A program made the translations under genes and the position numbers. The notes under the pieces were generated by a model. It ran no database searches. It was not told the origin of the DNA and was given only the letters and a program-made list of their open reading frames with translations. Shown piece after piece: positions 47,501 to 59,089 of a DNA stretch of 64,000 nucleotides. Location of the stretch: positions 749,290-813,289 of the forward strand of contig PDUO01000015.1 in NCBI GenBank assembly GCA_003008705.1. The letters run 5' to 3'. Position 1 is the first letter of the stretch, and each line of letters begins with the position of its first letter. The DNA comes from Pezicula radicicola (Eukaryota; Ascomycota; Leotiomycetes; Helotiales; Dermateaceae).

Positions 47501-50409
47501 ATGTCTGAGCATGAACATCACAATACAGCAGCGTCTGCAGCTGCAGAGGAGAGGAGAGGATCGCTCCCAGACAACTCAGACCGGGAAACGGTGCGTTAGC
47601 TACCTAGGCTCCTTCTTCTATATCGTGGTCACACGACTCTTGAAGCTGTGATGGTATTTGGCAGACGGCATTGCTGACAGCAATTGATGTTGCAGGACAC
47701 ATTCGAGGATGCCAAAGATTCCACAGAAACGGAGACTGCACATGTAGCATCTCCTATCGAGTCTAGCAGATCTTTGACAGACCGACCATCCTCGACAAGG
47801 AGCAGCAATACGCAGGAGACACAAAATGATACTACCGAACCACCTCCAGTTCCTACCGTTCCTGTGCTTCCCGAATCCGAACCCCAAACGAATGGCCATA
47901 CGGAGAATGATGAACAGAACACAAGTCAACCAAAATCCCCGCTCTTGACATCACATCGTCTCTCTACCGCATCCCTCGACAATGTCAATCTTGACGATGG
48001 AAGTCCAGCAAAACCCGCAGTTCCTGGTACAATGCTATGAATCCCATGGGTTTATCTGAGGCTTTAGCTGACATGTTATCCATAGACCGAGATTCGAAAC
48101 CACCTCCCCTCCCACCGAAATCAACAAAAGCTCCCTTGACAGGCCTATCTGGAAAACTACCCTCCGTTCCCTGGTCACCTCCACCACCACCCCCCGCAAC
48201 TACCACTCTTGGTGCCCCTGCACCTCCATCCAGAAAACTTACAAGCCCGTTTTCTTGGCTTTCAAGAAACACATCCACCCAGAAAGAAGCTGTTACCTCT
48301 CCCCCATTACCATCTCCCAACAATAATGAACGAAGGAACACAGCGTCATCAATTCTCACTATTGGTAGCAACCCTGAAATGATGCTGAGCAAGCTGGAGG
48401 AGGGGGATGAAGATGGCCATGGGCAGCGGCCCGGGAGGAATAGTCTCAAAGATAGGTTTAAAATTCTACGGATGCGAGAAGAGGCGGGCATAACTTCACT
48501 TGGCGAGGATGACAAGGGACGGGCAACCCTGAGTCTTGCTCTTGCGAGTCCTTCAAGTGGGGCAGGCGACATGGAACCGCCTCTTTCACCACTACCCAAA
48601 AGTCCTAACCCAGCACTAGCACCAGGGACTGCATCTGGTGTAACTGCAGGCCCTTCGGCGATGAGTGACCCGGCAGCCCCCATTGACTGGGACTTATGGC
48701 AGTCAGTGGTGTATGAAGGTCCGGCAGCCGTTGCAAGAACAAGCGCCGAAGAATTGAACAGGGCGATTGCTACCGGAATTCCGAGCGCTATACGAGGTGT
48801 TGTTTGGCAGGTTTTAGCACAGAGTAAAAACGAGGAATTGGAAGGTGTATACAAAGATCTTGTGACACGAGGAACAGATAAAGACAAGGATAGGATGAGT
48901 GGGTCGAGCAGTGCCCAGAGTACCGCCTCTATTAGAGAGAAGGAGATGGTGATGTCTTCAGCATCATCCATTCACTCGGATCAATCCGCACCCGGTACCT
49001 TTACAAATGGTCTAAGATCCCCTTCGCCGCCCAGTGAGAAGGATATTGAGGCAATCGCAAAGGCTCAAGCTGCAGCACTAGCGCTCAAGAAGAAAAAGGC
49101 TAAGGAGGATGCTGCGTCGTTGCAGAAATTAGAAAAGGCTATCAAACGAGATCTTGGGGCTCGGACAAGCTTTTCTAAGTTTGCTGCAAGCGCCGGCTTA
49201 CAAGATGGGCTTTTTGGGGTTTGTAAAGCATATGCTCTATTTGATGAAAGTGTGGGATATGCCCAAGGCATAAACTTTCTTGCCATGCCTTTGCTATTCA
49301 ACGTAAGAAATCTACTCGTCTTGATTTTTCACAACCTCTAACACAACATAGATGCCCGAAGATGAGGCATTTTGCCTGCTCGTTCGAATGATGAACAAAT
49401 ACCACCTTCGCGACCTATTCATTCAAGACATGCCAGGTCTGCATAAGCATCTCTATATCTTCGAACGTCTCCTTGAAGACTTTGAACCAGCTTTATACTG
49501 CCATCTCAACCGCAGGCAGATTACACCTCATCTCTATGCCACGCAATGGTTCCTCACCCTTTTCGCCTATCGGTTCCCATTGCAGCTCGTTCTACGGATT
49601 TATGACCTTATCTTCTCTGAAGGCCTTTCCGCCATTATCAGATTTGGGATTGTTCTGATGCAAAAAAATGCTACTGTTTTGCTAACGATGAACGACATGA
49701 CCGCCCTAACCACATTCCTCAGAGACCGCTTATTCGATGTGTACATCGATGCAGCACCCTCTGCCGGATCTATTCTGGAGTCTGGATTCTTTGGAAGCTC
49801 CGGCGCAAGCATAGATAAAGAAGTCTACCGAGCCGACCATCTTGTCCAAGACGCCTGTGCCGTGAAAATCACTCCTGAATTGCTCAAAGCCTACACTACT
49901 GAGTGGGAAGAGAAAACAGCCATTGAGAAGGCCCGAGAGCTTGAGCTTGAGACACTGAAGTCTAATAACTCTTCTCTAGCCCAGAAAGTACGACTCCTCG
50001 AAGACCGTGCCGAGAAAGCGGACACAGAACAGGCAGCGCTTGCCACCGATTTAGTTCGCACAAAGGTTGAAAACGAAGAATTGAAAGATAAGAACGAAAC
50101 TTTGAAAATTACGGTTGAGGAGTTGAAGCGGGTTGTCGACAAGCAACCTGAGGAAGTAGAGGCGCGTTTGAAAAGTGAAATGGATCGTTTAATGAAGCGA
50201 AACGAAGAGGTGCATAATGAGAGTGCCAAGGTAGAAGAGGAGATGGCACAGATGGAGAAGACTCTTGTGGAAACAAAGATGGCACATGCTGAGGTACGTT
50301 TAATAAAGTTCTATTAAGGAAAGGGACAGGACTAACACGGAACTAGGTCTCTGCCCAGTATGAAGCTCTCAACCGCAAGTGGACGGATCTTAGAAAGGCT
50401 ATTAATTGA
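47501..50409 (+). CDS. TBC-domain Rab GTPase-activating protein (Gyp5-like)
   Basis: Predicted GAP for a Ypt/Rab GTPase in the secretory pathway. Exons 47501-47590, 47696-48026, 48068-49302, 49352-50293, 50347-50409 give 886 residues. The N-terminal 350 residues are disordered, with proline runs (WSPPPPPPATTT). The TBC domain spans about 385-700: IPSAIRGVVWQVLAQSKNEE, the Arg-finger motif IKRDLGARTSF, the Gln-finger motif GYAQGINFLAMP, and HLYATQWFLTLFAYRFPL. A coiled coil of about 150 residues ends the protein (IEKARELELETLKSNN). This layout matches Gyp5/EVI5-type GAPs. The 41-bp intron 48027-48067 is short but is the only join that reconnects the two frames (PAVP-ADMLS). Confidence 0.92.
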
Positions 50410-52338
50410 GCGAACTGCCCCTGTACGCCCTCTCAATAATTCCCACGGCCTTCACGACACGACATGTAGAAATCATTCTGCTTCGATTCTTTCCTGTGTT
50501 CCATACCCTCGAGATAAAATGGCCTTCCAGCAGGCGTTTTTGTGTACAACCCAGTCATGAATATGATATCCAATCCCTCTTTCTATTTTTCCTTCTGGAG
50601 CCCGGTTTGCTTTGAGTGTGGGTTTAGCTGCTCTGGCGAAAGTAATGTACATACTTAGTGCATAGAAAGGGTTAATGATCAAATGGAATGGATTTTCATG
50701 GGACCGTCAGATCAGAGTTAGGCGTAATGGCGAGTCCCGAAATTCGCAAGCAATTTTAAGCGAGGGAATATGTCGATTGACTTTTATCTTTTGCTACTGT
50801 TTCAACTCCATAGATAGCATTTCAACCATTCCTTTGTTTTCATCTTTCTGTATGTGCGTCTATTCGGATTCCACAGAGATCGCAACCCAACTAAGAGAAA
50901 AGAGGAATCTCCCGCTACAGATATTCCATGCGCGGATTTCTGTTCACAGTGAAGGGTTCCGATAAACATAGCTGTGTGAGATGATGTGTTGGAAGGCCTT
51001 TTCCACTTCTCTTGTAAGCTGTATGTCGGTGAGTTCATGAATCGCTTAATTTCGTAGCCCCATTCCTGAATTTATTCACTTGAGCAGTTGAGTTGAGCAA
51101 TTCACTTGACTTGAGTAAGTCAACACTTGTGTATTGACTCGATTGACTTACTTGATTGAGAGTAAGAGTAACTCACTTGATTTGAGTGATTCGAACAATC
51201 GAAGCGGTTTGACCCAAAGGGTGAAATGAATTTCATTAACTCAGGCTACATATGCAAGCCCCGATCGCAAAATTTGGGTATTGACATAATCTCGTTCTAT
51301 ACGTTGTGGGGGGTTCTCCATCATTACCAAGACTGCCTCTAGCACCGTTGCTGGCTGGCATACCAGCCCAATCGTAGAACCAGTACACATTATCATTTGT
51401 CCCTAGTATCTACAGGTCTGCCTTGCCCATTTATTTCGAGTTTGATCGTTTCGGTATTTAAAACTTCGGCCATCACTTTGGCCATCTTGAGAGGAGCGAG
51501 GCTCTATGGTCATTTTTTGACATGAATGGTAAACCACCACTTTATGCTCATCTGCATTTATCTCATAAAAATTGTGACCATTAAACCCCCATGTTGCGGT
51601 TCCATTTATGAAGGTGACCCTAGTGTACTTTGTTAGGTAAATAGGAAGTTACGTTTGACAGTTACGAATCTATGCTGCCGAGCTCACCGAGGACTTCCTT
51701 TCATAAAATCCTTACTAAACTGTGATAAATTGCTCAAGTGAGATGTCAACATGATTTACAAGAGTAAAGTTACTCAAAACGACCGAGATACCAAAGGCAA
51801 GTAACTCAAGTCAAGTTACCGAACTTAAGTGGGGTTATTTGCCCTATTCCATGCATTATCACTTTATGAGCTCGTCGGCACAGATCTCGATGACAAGGTT
51901 AGGAGTTAGCATGATCCTTTGGTCACTTCATTTTCTCTTAAATTTTGAAGTAATCCTTAGTTCCCCTGTGTCTGTGGTGAGCCTCGCTCAATGTCAATTA
52001 CTCGTATTTGAAAACACTAGAAACTATATGGTTGGTCCGTCTTTCAAATTTTATATTATAACTTTCTACTCCGTAATCAAAGTATAATTAATTTCCTATT
52101 GTAGTATCCAAGCCAGATAGTTAATGCAAGCGAGAAATCCGGTTTTACTAAGTAGCGATAGACTTCAGCGGACTAATATCAGAATAACTTAGCTTACCCT
52201 AACCCAAAGAGCTCAGCACAGAATTAATTTTACCATGTTATAAAATACACAACAACCCTCTGTTTTCTAAGTTTCCTTACAACTTTTGCACTCATGCCTC
52301 TGTCAAAACTAACCAATTGATCCAGGGTCATATATACA
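50410..52338. other. 1.9-kb intergenic region with repeat tracts
   Basis: No supported gene. The left end holds the 3' end of the TBC gene. Two oppositely oriented CACTTGACTTGAGT-rich tracts lie at about 51070-51200 and 51730-51835 (described separately). The right end is the promoter of the HAD gene, with a pyrimidine-rich leader around 52255-52330. Confidence 0.5.
51070..51835. repeat. Possible degenerate element bounded by inverted CACTTGACTTGAGT-rich tracts
   Basis: The left tract (51070-51200) is a run of diverged copies of (A/T)CACTTGA(C/T)TTGAGT. The right tract (51730-51835) has the same words on the other strand: ACTTGACTTGAGT at 51104-51116 matches ACTCAAGTCAAGT at 51804-51816 in reverse complement. 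TAACTCACTTGATTTG at 51169-51184 also occurs at 18077-18092. The interior has no ORF of note. A non-autonomous (MITE-like) or decayed repeat is possible; no clear terminal inverted repeat or target-site duplication was found. Confidence 0.42.
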
Positions 52339-53787
52339 ATGGTCTCCTTACCGGACACACCTAAATCCCTTCACTCGGAAATTGTCAGAGGTAGCGATGC
52401 AGAAGGAAATCGAGAAGAACCTCTAGAAACATCGAACGCAGAAGAACAGACGGGACGATCTAATCACCCACCTACTATCGAGAGAGGACCCTTTATCATA
52501 TCCACCGATGTTACAACCGAGGCGGAAGCATTATCACGACCCAAAGAGACTCCAACTCTACCTAAACTAGCCTCGAACCCCCAAAAAGTCCAAGAAGGAA
52601 AGGGTTTCAAATTTGACCTCAACAAAAATGTGCGTCCACAACTACACGGACGAATAACCCAATCACGACGACCACCACCACCACCTCGCCTCATACAATC
52701 AAATAACAAAATAGTATGGACAAGACCGCCCAAAAGAAACCTCACAGTCTCACGAATACCAAAATTACCATATGTGCCCCTTTTATTCTCGGAAACAGAA
52801 ACAGGACTAGAAGAACCAGTAGAATTCTACGAGGATGATTACGTAGAAGGAGAAGAATCCTATCTCTTCGAACGATCTCAATCCTGGCCTCAAGAAGTCC
52901 ATGAATTCAGCCATTGTCTCACATGGAAAAAATGTATAGTTTTCGACTTGGATAACACATTACATTACTTCAATTCATCCTGTTTCGAAGCAGCACATTC
53001 GGTACTCGAATATCTTAGTACCGTCTCCCCAATCAGTCTCTCCAAATTAAAAGAAAAATATCTAGAAATTCGAATTCGAAAGACCTTTCTCGGAGAAATA
53101 CAAAGAATATCCTGTAAATACGATTTCGAAGATCGATTCAATAAACTACTCCATCATTTCCAAATCTTCACAAAAGAATTATTCGCTCACGTTTTGGACC
53201 TGTATAAGGAATATAGACTCCAAAATCTCACAATAAAACCTGGGGTTTATAAATTACTTAGAGTTTTTTCAGAAAGTGGGAAATTCATAATTACATTAAG
53301 TACCAGGTCACCCAAAGAACAACAACAAACCATTCAAAAACTCAGAATCGAAGAATTCGTTCATAATTGTTATACATGGTTTGATCATTCTAACTCACAA
53401 ACAAATCGACTCTCCGATATCCAGCGGGAACTAGGTCTTCACTTTAACGAAGTCTTATACTTTGGCGGTCATTGTCATTATGGTGATAATGGGATTGGAG
53501 AAGATAATATGGGAGATGTAAATGAAGCTAGATCGCTTGGATTCCAAGCTGTTTGTGTTCATGATCATATTGGTGTTATGGAAAATGATGATCCTTTTCT
53601 CGTTTGGGATTTGTTACCTTTATCGTATAAGCATTCAAGGCTTGTTAAGACTCTGGAGAATAGTTGGCAGGATTTGGGGAATCCAGTTGGTTCACAGTCT
53701 GTCAAGTTGATTAGCTTTCAGAATTGGGATCATGTTAAGTTTTTGTTTTTGAGAGCTTTGTGGTTGGAGAATATTTCGTATGGTTGA
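52339..53787 (+). CDS. HAD-superfamily hydrolase with disordered N-terminus (pyrimidine-5'-nucleotidase-like)
   Basis: Single exon, 482 residues. The C-terminal half carries the HAD core: motif I FDLDNTL with nucleophile Asp203 and Asp205, motif II in ITLSTRSP (Ser321/Thr322), a later Lys-containing stretch, and motif IV GDVNEARSLGF (Asp393). The helical cap between motifs I and II and the GD-NEA pattern resemble the SDT1/PHM8 pyrimidine-5'-nucleotidase group. The first 190 residues have low complexity and are probably disordered, with a proline run (RRPPPPPRLIQ); such an extension is unusual for that group. Histidines around 378-380 (GGHCHYGDN) interrupt the usual motif III-IV spacing, so activity is uncertain. 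No partner gene suggests a pathway. Confidence 0.78.
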   Translation: MVSLPDTPKSLHSEIVRGSDAEGNREEPLETSNAEEQTGRSNHPPTIERGPFIISTDVTTEAEALSRPKETPTLPKLASNPQKVQEGKGFKFDLNKNVRPQLHGRITQSRRPPPPPRLIQSNNKIVWTRPPKRNLTVSRIPKLPYVPLLFSETETGLEEPVEFYEDDYVEGEESYLFERSQSWPQEVHEFSHCLTWKKCIVFDLDNTLHYFNSSCFEAAHSVLEYLSTVSPISLSKLKEKYLEIRIRKTFLGEIQRISCKYDFEDRFNKLLHHFQIFTKELFAHVLDLYKEYRLQNLTIKPGVYKLLRVFSESGKFIITLSTRSPKEQQQTIQKLRIEEFVHNCYTWFDHSNSQTNRLSDIQRELGLHFNEVLYFGGHCHYGDNGIGEDNMGDVNEARSLGFQAVCVHDHIGVMENDDPFLVWDLLPLSYKHSRLVKTLENSWQDLGNPVGSQSVKLISFQNWDHVKFLFLRALWLENISYG

Positions 53788-54590
53788 TTTAACTTGTGGA
53801 AGCTTTGACTTGGGTTATCGAATCATAGAGCTTGGTGTGTTAAAGAACTCCTAGTGTCAAACTGCTATTTCCTCCCTCGCTTGTCTCTCGCTTAATTTCT
53901 ACAACATCTCCAATCCGTGATCAATACTCATACAACCCTTGTTCAACCACTTTCTTCCATTTAAGCTCAATTGTTCTTTGGGTGCGTAGTCAGCTGGGCA
54001 CCTTTTTCTGAATTGCTCAGGCTTATTCTCGTCCATCACATACCATAGGGTCTCAGCCTCGACCATTCAATCAGAACCCAATCCCTCAAACTCATAAACT
54101 ACGTCTTAATTCCCACCAAGTCCAGGTAGCTCTACAAAAAACTTCCCAGGGTCATACACAAAACATAGCTTAAAACCTGGGGAATTGGGGAAGCACCACA
54201 CACTGCTAAGTAAAATTATTTACCCATCGCGGAACATCGGTTAACTACAATCTGATTGGTCAACAACCACGATCTAAAGCCATCGGGGAGTATCGGCAAA
54301 ATTAACTTCTTACAGCACCACTATAACCTCCCCACTTCACCAACTCCCCACCAAAGATGGGATGTCTTATAGGTACTCCGTAAGTCATGAGAGATAAACT
54401 TCAATTGTATCTGAGGTACTTAAGGTAGGTTGTATTCTTTAAAAATTTTGTTTTTGACATCTTTTAAAGATTTTTCTGATTCTTGTTCTTACTCGTAGTG
54501 TCCGTTTTTATTATTGCATCACCTTCATCGCTTACAGACAGAACTGGACAACCAAAGGATCGGATTCATAACCGCATTAAACTAGCAAAA
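53788..54590. other. Intergenic region upstream of the GH5 gene
   Basis: No gene. The segment 54480-54590 is open in the GH5 frame and encodes a hydrophobic stretch (VSVFIIASPSSL) but has no in-frame ATG unless an upstream exon exists (see findings). Confidence 0.45.
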
Positions 54591-56115
54591 ATGGGTTCCA
54601 TAGAAAGACAAGACAAGATAACCTCGATTCTCAAAGTCTCAGGCGTTGATATAGTCGATGGAGATGGAAAACGCGTGGTACTAAAAGGAGTAAGTAACCT
54701 CCCTCCCATATCACCAACCCCCCAAAAAAACAAGATCTAACAAAAACTAAAAAATACAATAGGCAGGATTAGGAGGCCACATGAACATGGAAAACTTCAT
54801 AACCGGTTTCGCAGGATCCGAACATCAACACAGACAAACCCTCCTAAAAGTACTCGGACAAGAAAAATACACCTACTTCTTCGACAAATTCCTCGATTAC
54901 TTCTTCACGCGAGCAGACGCAGCATACTTCGCCTCCCTAGGATTAAACTGCGTCCGCATCCCATTCAATTATCGTCATTTCGAAGAAGATTCCAATCCAG
55001 GAGTCTACCTAGAAAAAGGATTCCAGACTTTGGATCGAATAATTCAACATTGTGCAGCTGAAAATCTATATGTCATCTTAGATTTACATGCCGTACCAGG
55101 TGGACAAAATCAAGATTGGCATTCCGATTCCGGATTAAACGAGGCGTTGTTTTGGAAATTCAAGGATTTTCAGGATCGCGTTGTGAGGTTGTGGGAGGAG
55201 ATTGCGAGGAGGTATAAGGGGAATCCTTTTGTGGCTGGTTATAATCCTCTTAATGAACCTGCTGATCCTGAACATAAGAATCTCGTTGCATTCTATGCTC
55301 GGATCGAGAAAGCTTTAAGAGTTATTGATCCAGATCATATTCTCTTTTTGGATGGGAATACCTATGCGATGGATTTCAGACACTTCGACACTGTGCTGCC
55401 GAATTGTGTTTATAGTATGCACGATTATTCGATCATGGGATTTCCTACTTGCGAACAGTATGAGGGGACGGCAGAACAGAAATCTAAATTGAGATCCCAG
55501 TTTGAGAGGAAGGTTGAGTTTATGCGGTCTAATAAGGTACCGATTTGGAATGGAGAATTTGGTCCGGTTTATCAGAGTGAGGGTTCGGAGGGGAGTGTGC
55601 AGGTTAATGCGAAACGATATGCGCTACTTGGGGAACAGTTGAATATCTATGCCGAGACAAACGTTAGTTGGTCTATCTGGCTATACAAGGATATTGGATA
55701 CCAAGGAATGCTATACGTACCGGAAGACTCAGCATGGTTCAAACTTCTCGGGCCGTTCATCGCTAAGAAGAAAGCTACGGGTGTTGATTTCTGGGGGAGA
55801 GATGATAGTCCGGAGATTACGGCTATTTATGAACCCATCAAAAACCACTTTAAAGATGTGGTGCCGAAGGAGTTTTGGAACAGTAGGTATCCTAGTCCAC
55901 TTTGGGATATGGGGAGGCATATTGATCGCGTTGTTAGGGAGTGTTTGTTGAGTGAGTATTTAAATTGGGAGATGGCGAGTTATTTCCAGGGGAAGACGGA
56001 GGAGGAGTTGGATGAGTTGGCTGCTAGTTTTCGGTTTGAGAATTGTAGGCAGAGGACTGAGTTGAATGATATCTTGCAGCGGGATGCCGAGAAGAGGTCT
56101 GGAAAGTCAGTGTAG
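54591..56115 (+). CDS. GH5 glycoside hydrolase (beta-glucosidase / exo-glucanase-like), likely intracellular
   Basis: Retaining beta-glycosidase of family 5. Exons 54591-54689 and 54763-56115 give 483 residues. The acid/base is Glu198 in YNPLNEPAD and the nucleophile is Glu298 in IWNGEFGP. Other family marks: GLNCVRIPFNYRHFE, LDLHAVPGGQNQDWHSD (which resembles the exo-beta-1,3-glucanase motif) and NVSWSIWLYKDIG. From the chosen ATG there is no signal peptide, so the enzyme probably acts in the cytosol on imported or internal glycosides. It is convergent with a Zn2Cys6 regulator that is itself divergent from a sugar transporter, which suggests a small glycoside-use locus. The natural substrate (beta-1,3- or beta-1,6-glucoside, steryl or aryl glucoside) is unknown. 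Confidence 0.88.
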
Positions 56116-56221
56116 GGTTTAGGAGTATTGAGATGTTGTACATAGAGAATTTTTCATGTATATAATTAGCTAGAGGTGATGGAGATTTGTGCCTAGAATC
56201 ATCTCTGGGGCGAAATGATTC

Positions 56222-58450
56222 TCATGATGGTTGAGAATTAGGAAGCAGAAATATCATCGTCTCTCTCCATAACTTCGCTCCTTTAATCTCTCCACTCCAA
56301 AATTCGAGCAATTGAACATTATTCCAAACAGCCCGTTCCCAACCTTCTGGCATAAGACCTCTCAGTGGTGGATAATGAGAAGCCGCTAACAAGACAAAAG
56401 CACTACGTGTGCAAGCCCTTACCATACCCCAAGTCCCATGATGACGATGCCGGAAACCAGGCTGATTCAATTTAATACGGTCTACACAAATTTGAAGACT
56501 TTTTTTAATATGATCATTAGGGTTTGGATCCGATGTAATTTGAGGAAATTGAAGAGCGTGTTTAATGAAGGGCCAATAGATCAATTCGTGACAGTTTGCA
56601 AGATGTCCTTTCAGAATGAAGTTTAAAACATCTTTATCGACTGAATTTTGTTCTAGTTCGTTGGGTGATGGGAGTGATTGGATCCAATCTTGAGCTTGAC
56701 CTTCGAACCTCACTGCTGCTTCTCGTGCACATCTTTGTTCCCTTGGATTATTCAGATCGTAATCTTGTGCAATGTATCCCATTACTCTATTTGCAAGTCG
56801 TCTTAGTGCTATCTCCGCTAGGTAGAAGAACCATGAGCGGTCTACATCTGTGGTGATGTTTCGTGGTGGGTCAGGAAACTTTTCTGGGTACCAGAGATCA
56901 ATGGTACGAAAGCCCGGGGGGCTTATTTCTAAGTGTATTTCACTTGTTTTGATTAGTATCGATCACTTCGTACAACAAAGTATTCACTTACAGTTCCGAT
57001 TTCAGACATGTCCAATAAGTACACTCCTCAGCGATCCATTTATCTTCCGTCTCGATATTCGGTCCGCGATCTTCATCTCGAGGCACCATCCTCGATAAGC
57101 AACGGAAGTCTTGACAGCTAGCTGTTGCTTGCAGAAAAAGGGACCATGCTGCTTCCGGTTGCATGGTTGTTGCTAGATAAACTCCGGAATAGAAGAAACA
57201 TTGAGCTTCTATGAGACCTCTCTTACCGAGGCAAACTCCTATACGTTTCTGTGATGCTGCGAAATAGTGTTCTGCTCGTGCTAAGCGATGAGTTATTTGT
57301 TCGTTAGCTAGTTGCTTGTCCTCGTTATCTTTATTACTTCCAAACTCTGAGGCTACTGTTCCCAGAGCGCATATGAGAAGCTGTTGTGATATCAGTTGTA
57401 GAAATACATGAATAATTCCAGAAACACTTACAACGAGGCAGGACTTAGCATCCCAGCCGATTCCATTCATACATACTTGATGCATGTAACTTCTGATATC
57501 CTCCTGAACAAGAATTGGATTTTTTGAATGCACACTCTTCCAGAAACATGCAAGCATCTCGTTGCAAGAGGACATTTCAAGTTCGCCAGGCGTTGTCACT
57601 CCTTGGGACGGCGAGCGTTTTAAAGGTTCATACACTTCTACCGAGGGACGGAATGATGCAAGTTGATCTTTTAACGGTTGCCATTCTAATACAGCGTCTA
57701 ACCTCACATCAATTAGTCCAATGGACACGCAACCTAACCTGTCTTGGGGAGTTTCGTGTTGATATGATGGAATGATGTAGGATTCTGGAGACACCGCTGT
57801 TTGTGGAAATGACTGCGGAACGTTGTAAGATTCAGGGGAGATTGGCCCTTGTAGAATAGGTTGTGCTGGATGTGTATCGCCTGATACCAGAAGTGACTCA
57901 AGACGGTCAAGCCGTTCCAGGATTGCAAGGCTCGCTGGGTCGAAACTGGATAATAGTTATTAGAGATATTTCTCGCTCAACAAGCAACGGGAGAAAGATG
58001 TATTATTATTTGTATGAACATCATGATATTCTTGGGGTCGTAAGTGAGAGACTAGCAACGTCAAATGCTTAGAGACGTCTACTTTCGTCATTTTGCAGCA
58101 CTTCTATTCAACTTAATAGTCCTTTCAACGAAACTACAACTACAACCAACTTCTCGACCAAAAAGCTAAGAAACCAGAATTTTAACTTACGAAGAAAGGT
58201 CGTCAGGAGACCAATTGCAAATAGCACCAGTCCTTTCACAAAAAGAACAAGTAGGTCGCTTATTATCACATTTTGTCCTCCGGGCCCTGCACACCTGACA
58301 TGCCTTATTCGCTCGCTTTCGAGGATAGGCTGCACTACCACGAGGAGCTGGCCGTTTCGAAGAGCTCCTATTGTTGGGTGCTATAGGCGGTGAGTCTAAA
58401 CTAGTGGGTGGCCTGGTCAACTGGTATTGAGGAACAGGAACACCTGACAT
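56222..58450 (-). CDS. Zn2Cys6 (GAL4-type) transcription factor
   Basis: Nuclear regulator binding CGG-containing sites. Exons 58191-58450, 57432-57945, 56992-57380, 56222-56942 give 627 residues. The binuclear zinc cluster has Cys51, 54, 61, 68, 71 and 78 (CX2CX6CX6CX2CX6C, CQVCRARRTKCDNKRPTCSF), with a basic stretch before it (PRKRANK). ILERLDRLESLL after the cluster suits a short dimerisation coiled coil. The long middle and C-terminal part resembles the fungal regulator domain (AEHYFAASQKRIGVCLG, EAQCFFYSGVYL, LWYPEKFPDPPRNI). A start at 58477 would add nine residues. It is divergent from the MFS transporter at 59090 and convergent with GH5, so these two are its most likely local targets; this is inferred from position only. 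Confidence 0.92.
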
Positions 58451-59089
58451 TACGAATACGAGCACTACTTGACTCAAGAGTGGGTGGTGGCTTGAGGTCG
58501 AATAGAAAGACCCTTCTTGATTGCTGTCTCGTCGGCTTAGGAGTTGCTTAGGCTATGAGCAGGGCTAGATTGTCGCTCGCGGAAGTCCGAAATTTGGTAC
58601 GTGATGTGTGCGTATGTAAGAATGGGAACAGAAGAAGACAGCGGAGTATCGCTTTTGTCTCTTCCTCGCTTCTCTAGTGCATGCCCCCGCAAACAAGCCT
58701 TCGGACTTCGGTTAATGCTACAGGAGGAAAAAAGGGGAAACCTTTCCAATCACGAGTTCATCAGCCGCGTATCTGCGGAGTATCTGGGGTACACATATTC
58801 AGGCTAAATGAAAACCCTCAACCTACTAGGCCCTTGGCAGATCATGCAAGAACACCTAGGGAAGTCACCCCAGGTCGCGGAATGTCGCTTTTTGTTAGGG
58901 AGGCGAAGATCTGGGGTGATTTTGCGGAGAGGAACGTGGTTTGTGATGTGTATAGTAACATGTCTAGGATTAGTATATAACTGATCATCTTTTCTTTTTT
59001 GAGAATTCCTCATCAGACCTATCAAATTCTACTTTTTCGGTGCCCCAACAAAATCCTCAAGTTATTATTTTGGTCTCGTGGCCCCAATC
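58451..59089. promoter_or_regulatory. Divergent promoter region, Zn2Cys6 regulator / MFS transporter, with CGG triplets
   Basis: This 639-bp region separates two divergent start codons. CGG triplets that could bind a Zn2Cys6 dimer occur as an inverted pair CGGAAGTCCG at 58580-58589 (CGG-N4-CCG) and as a direct pair CGGACTTCGG at 58702-58711 (CGG-N4-CGG). Whether the neighbouring regulator uses them is inference. Confidence 0.45.

Noticed and set aside
47985..48971. 328-residue minus-strand ORF
   Set aside because: It lies opposite the disordered and TBC-start coding region of the Rab-GAP; the Gly/Ser-rich composition is what antisense of Pro-rich coding gives.
57680..57760. Possible extra intron in the Zn2Cys6 regulator (donor-like GTTAGG, branch-like CTAAT)
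   Set aside because: The segment would be only about 36 bp and the reading frame is already open, so I left it as coding.
59078..59089. Upstream start (GTG) for the second MFS transporter
   Set aside because: It is not an ATG; the first in-frame ATG is at 59090 and fits the family N-terminus.
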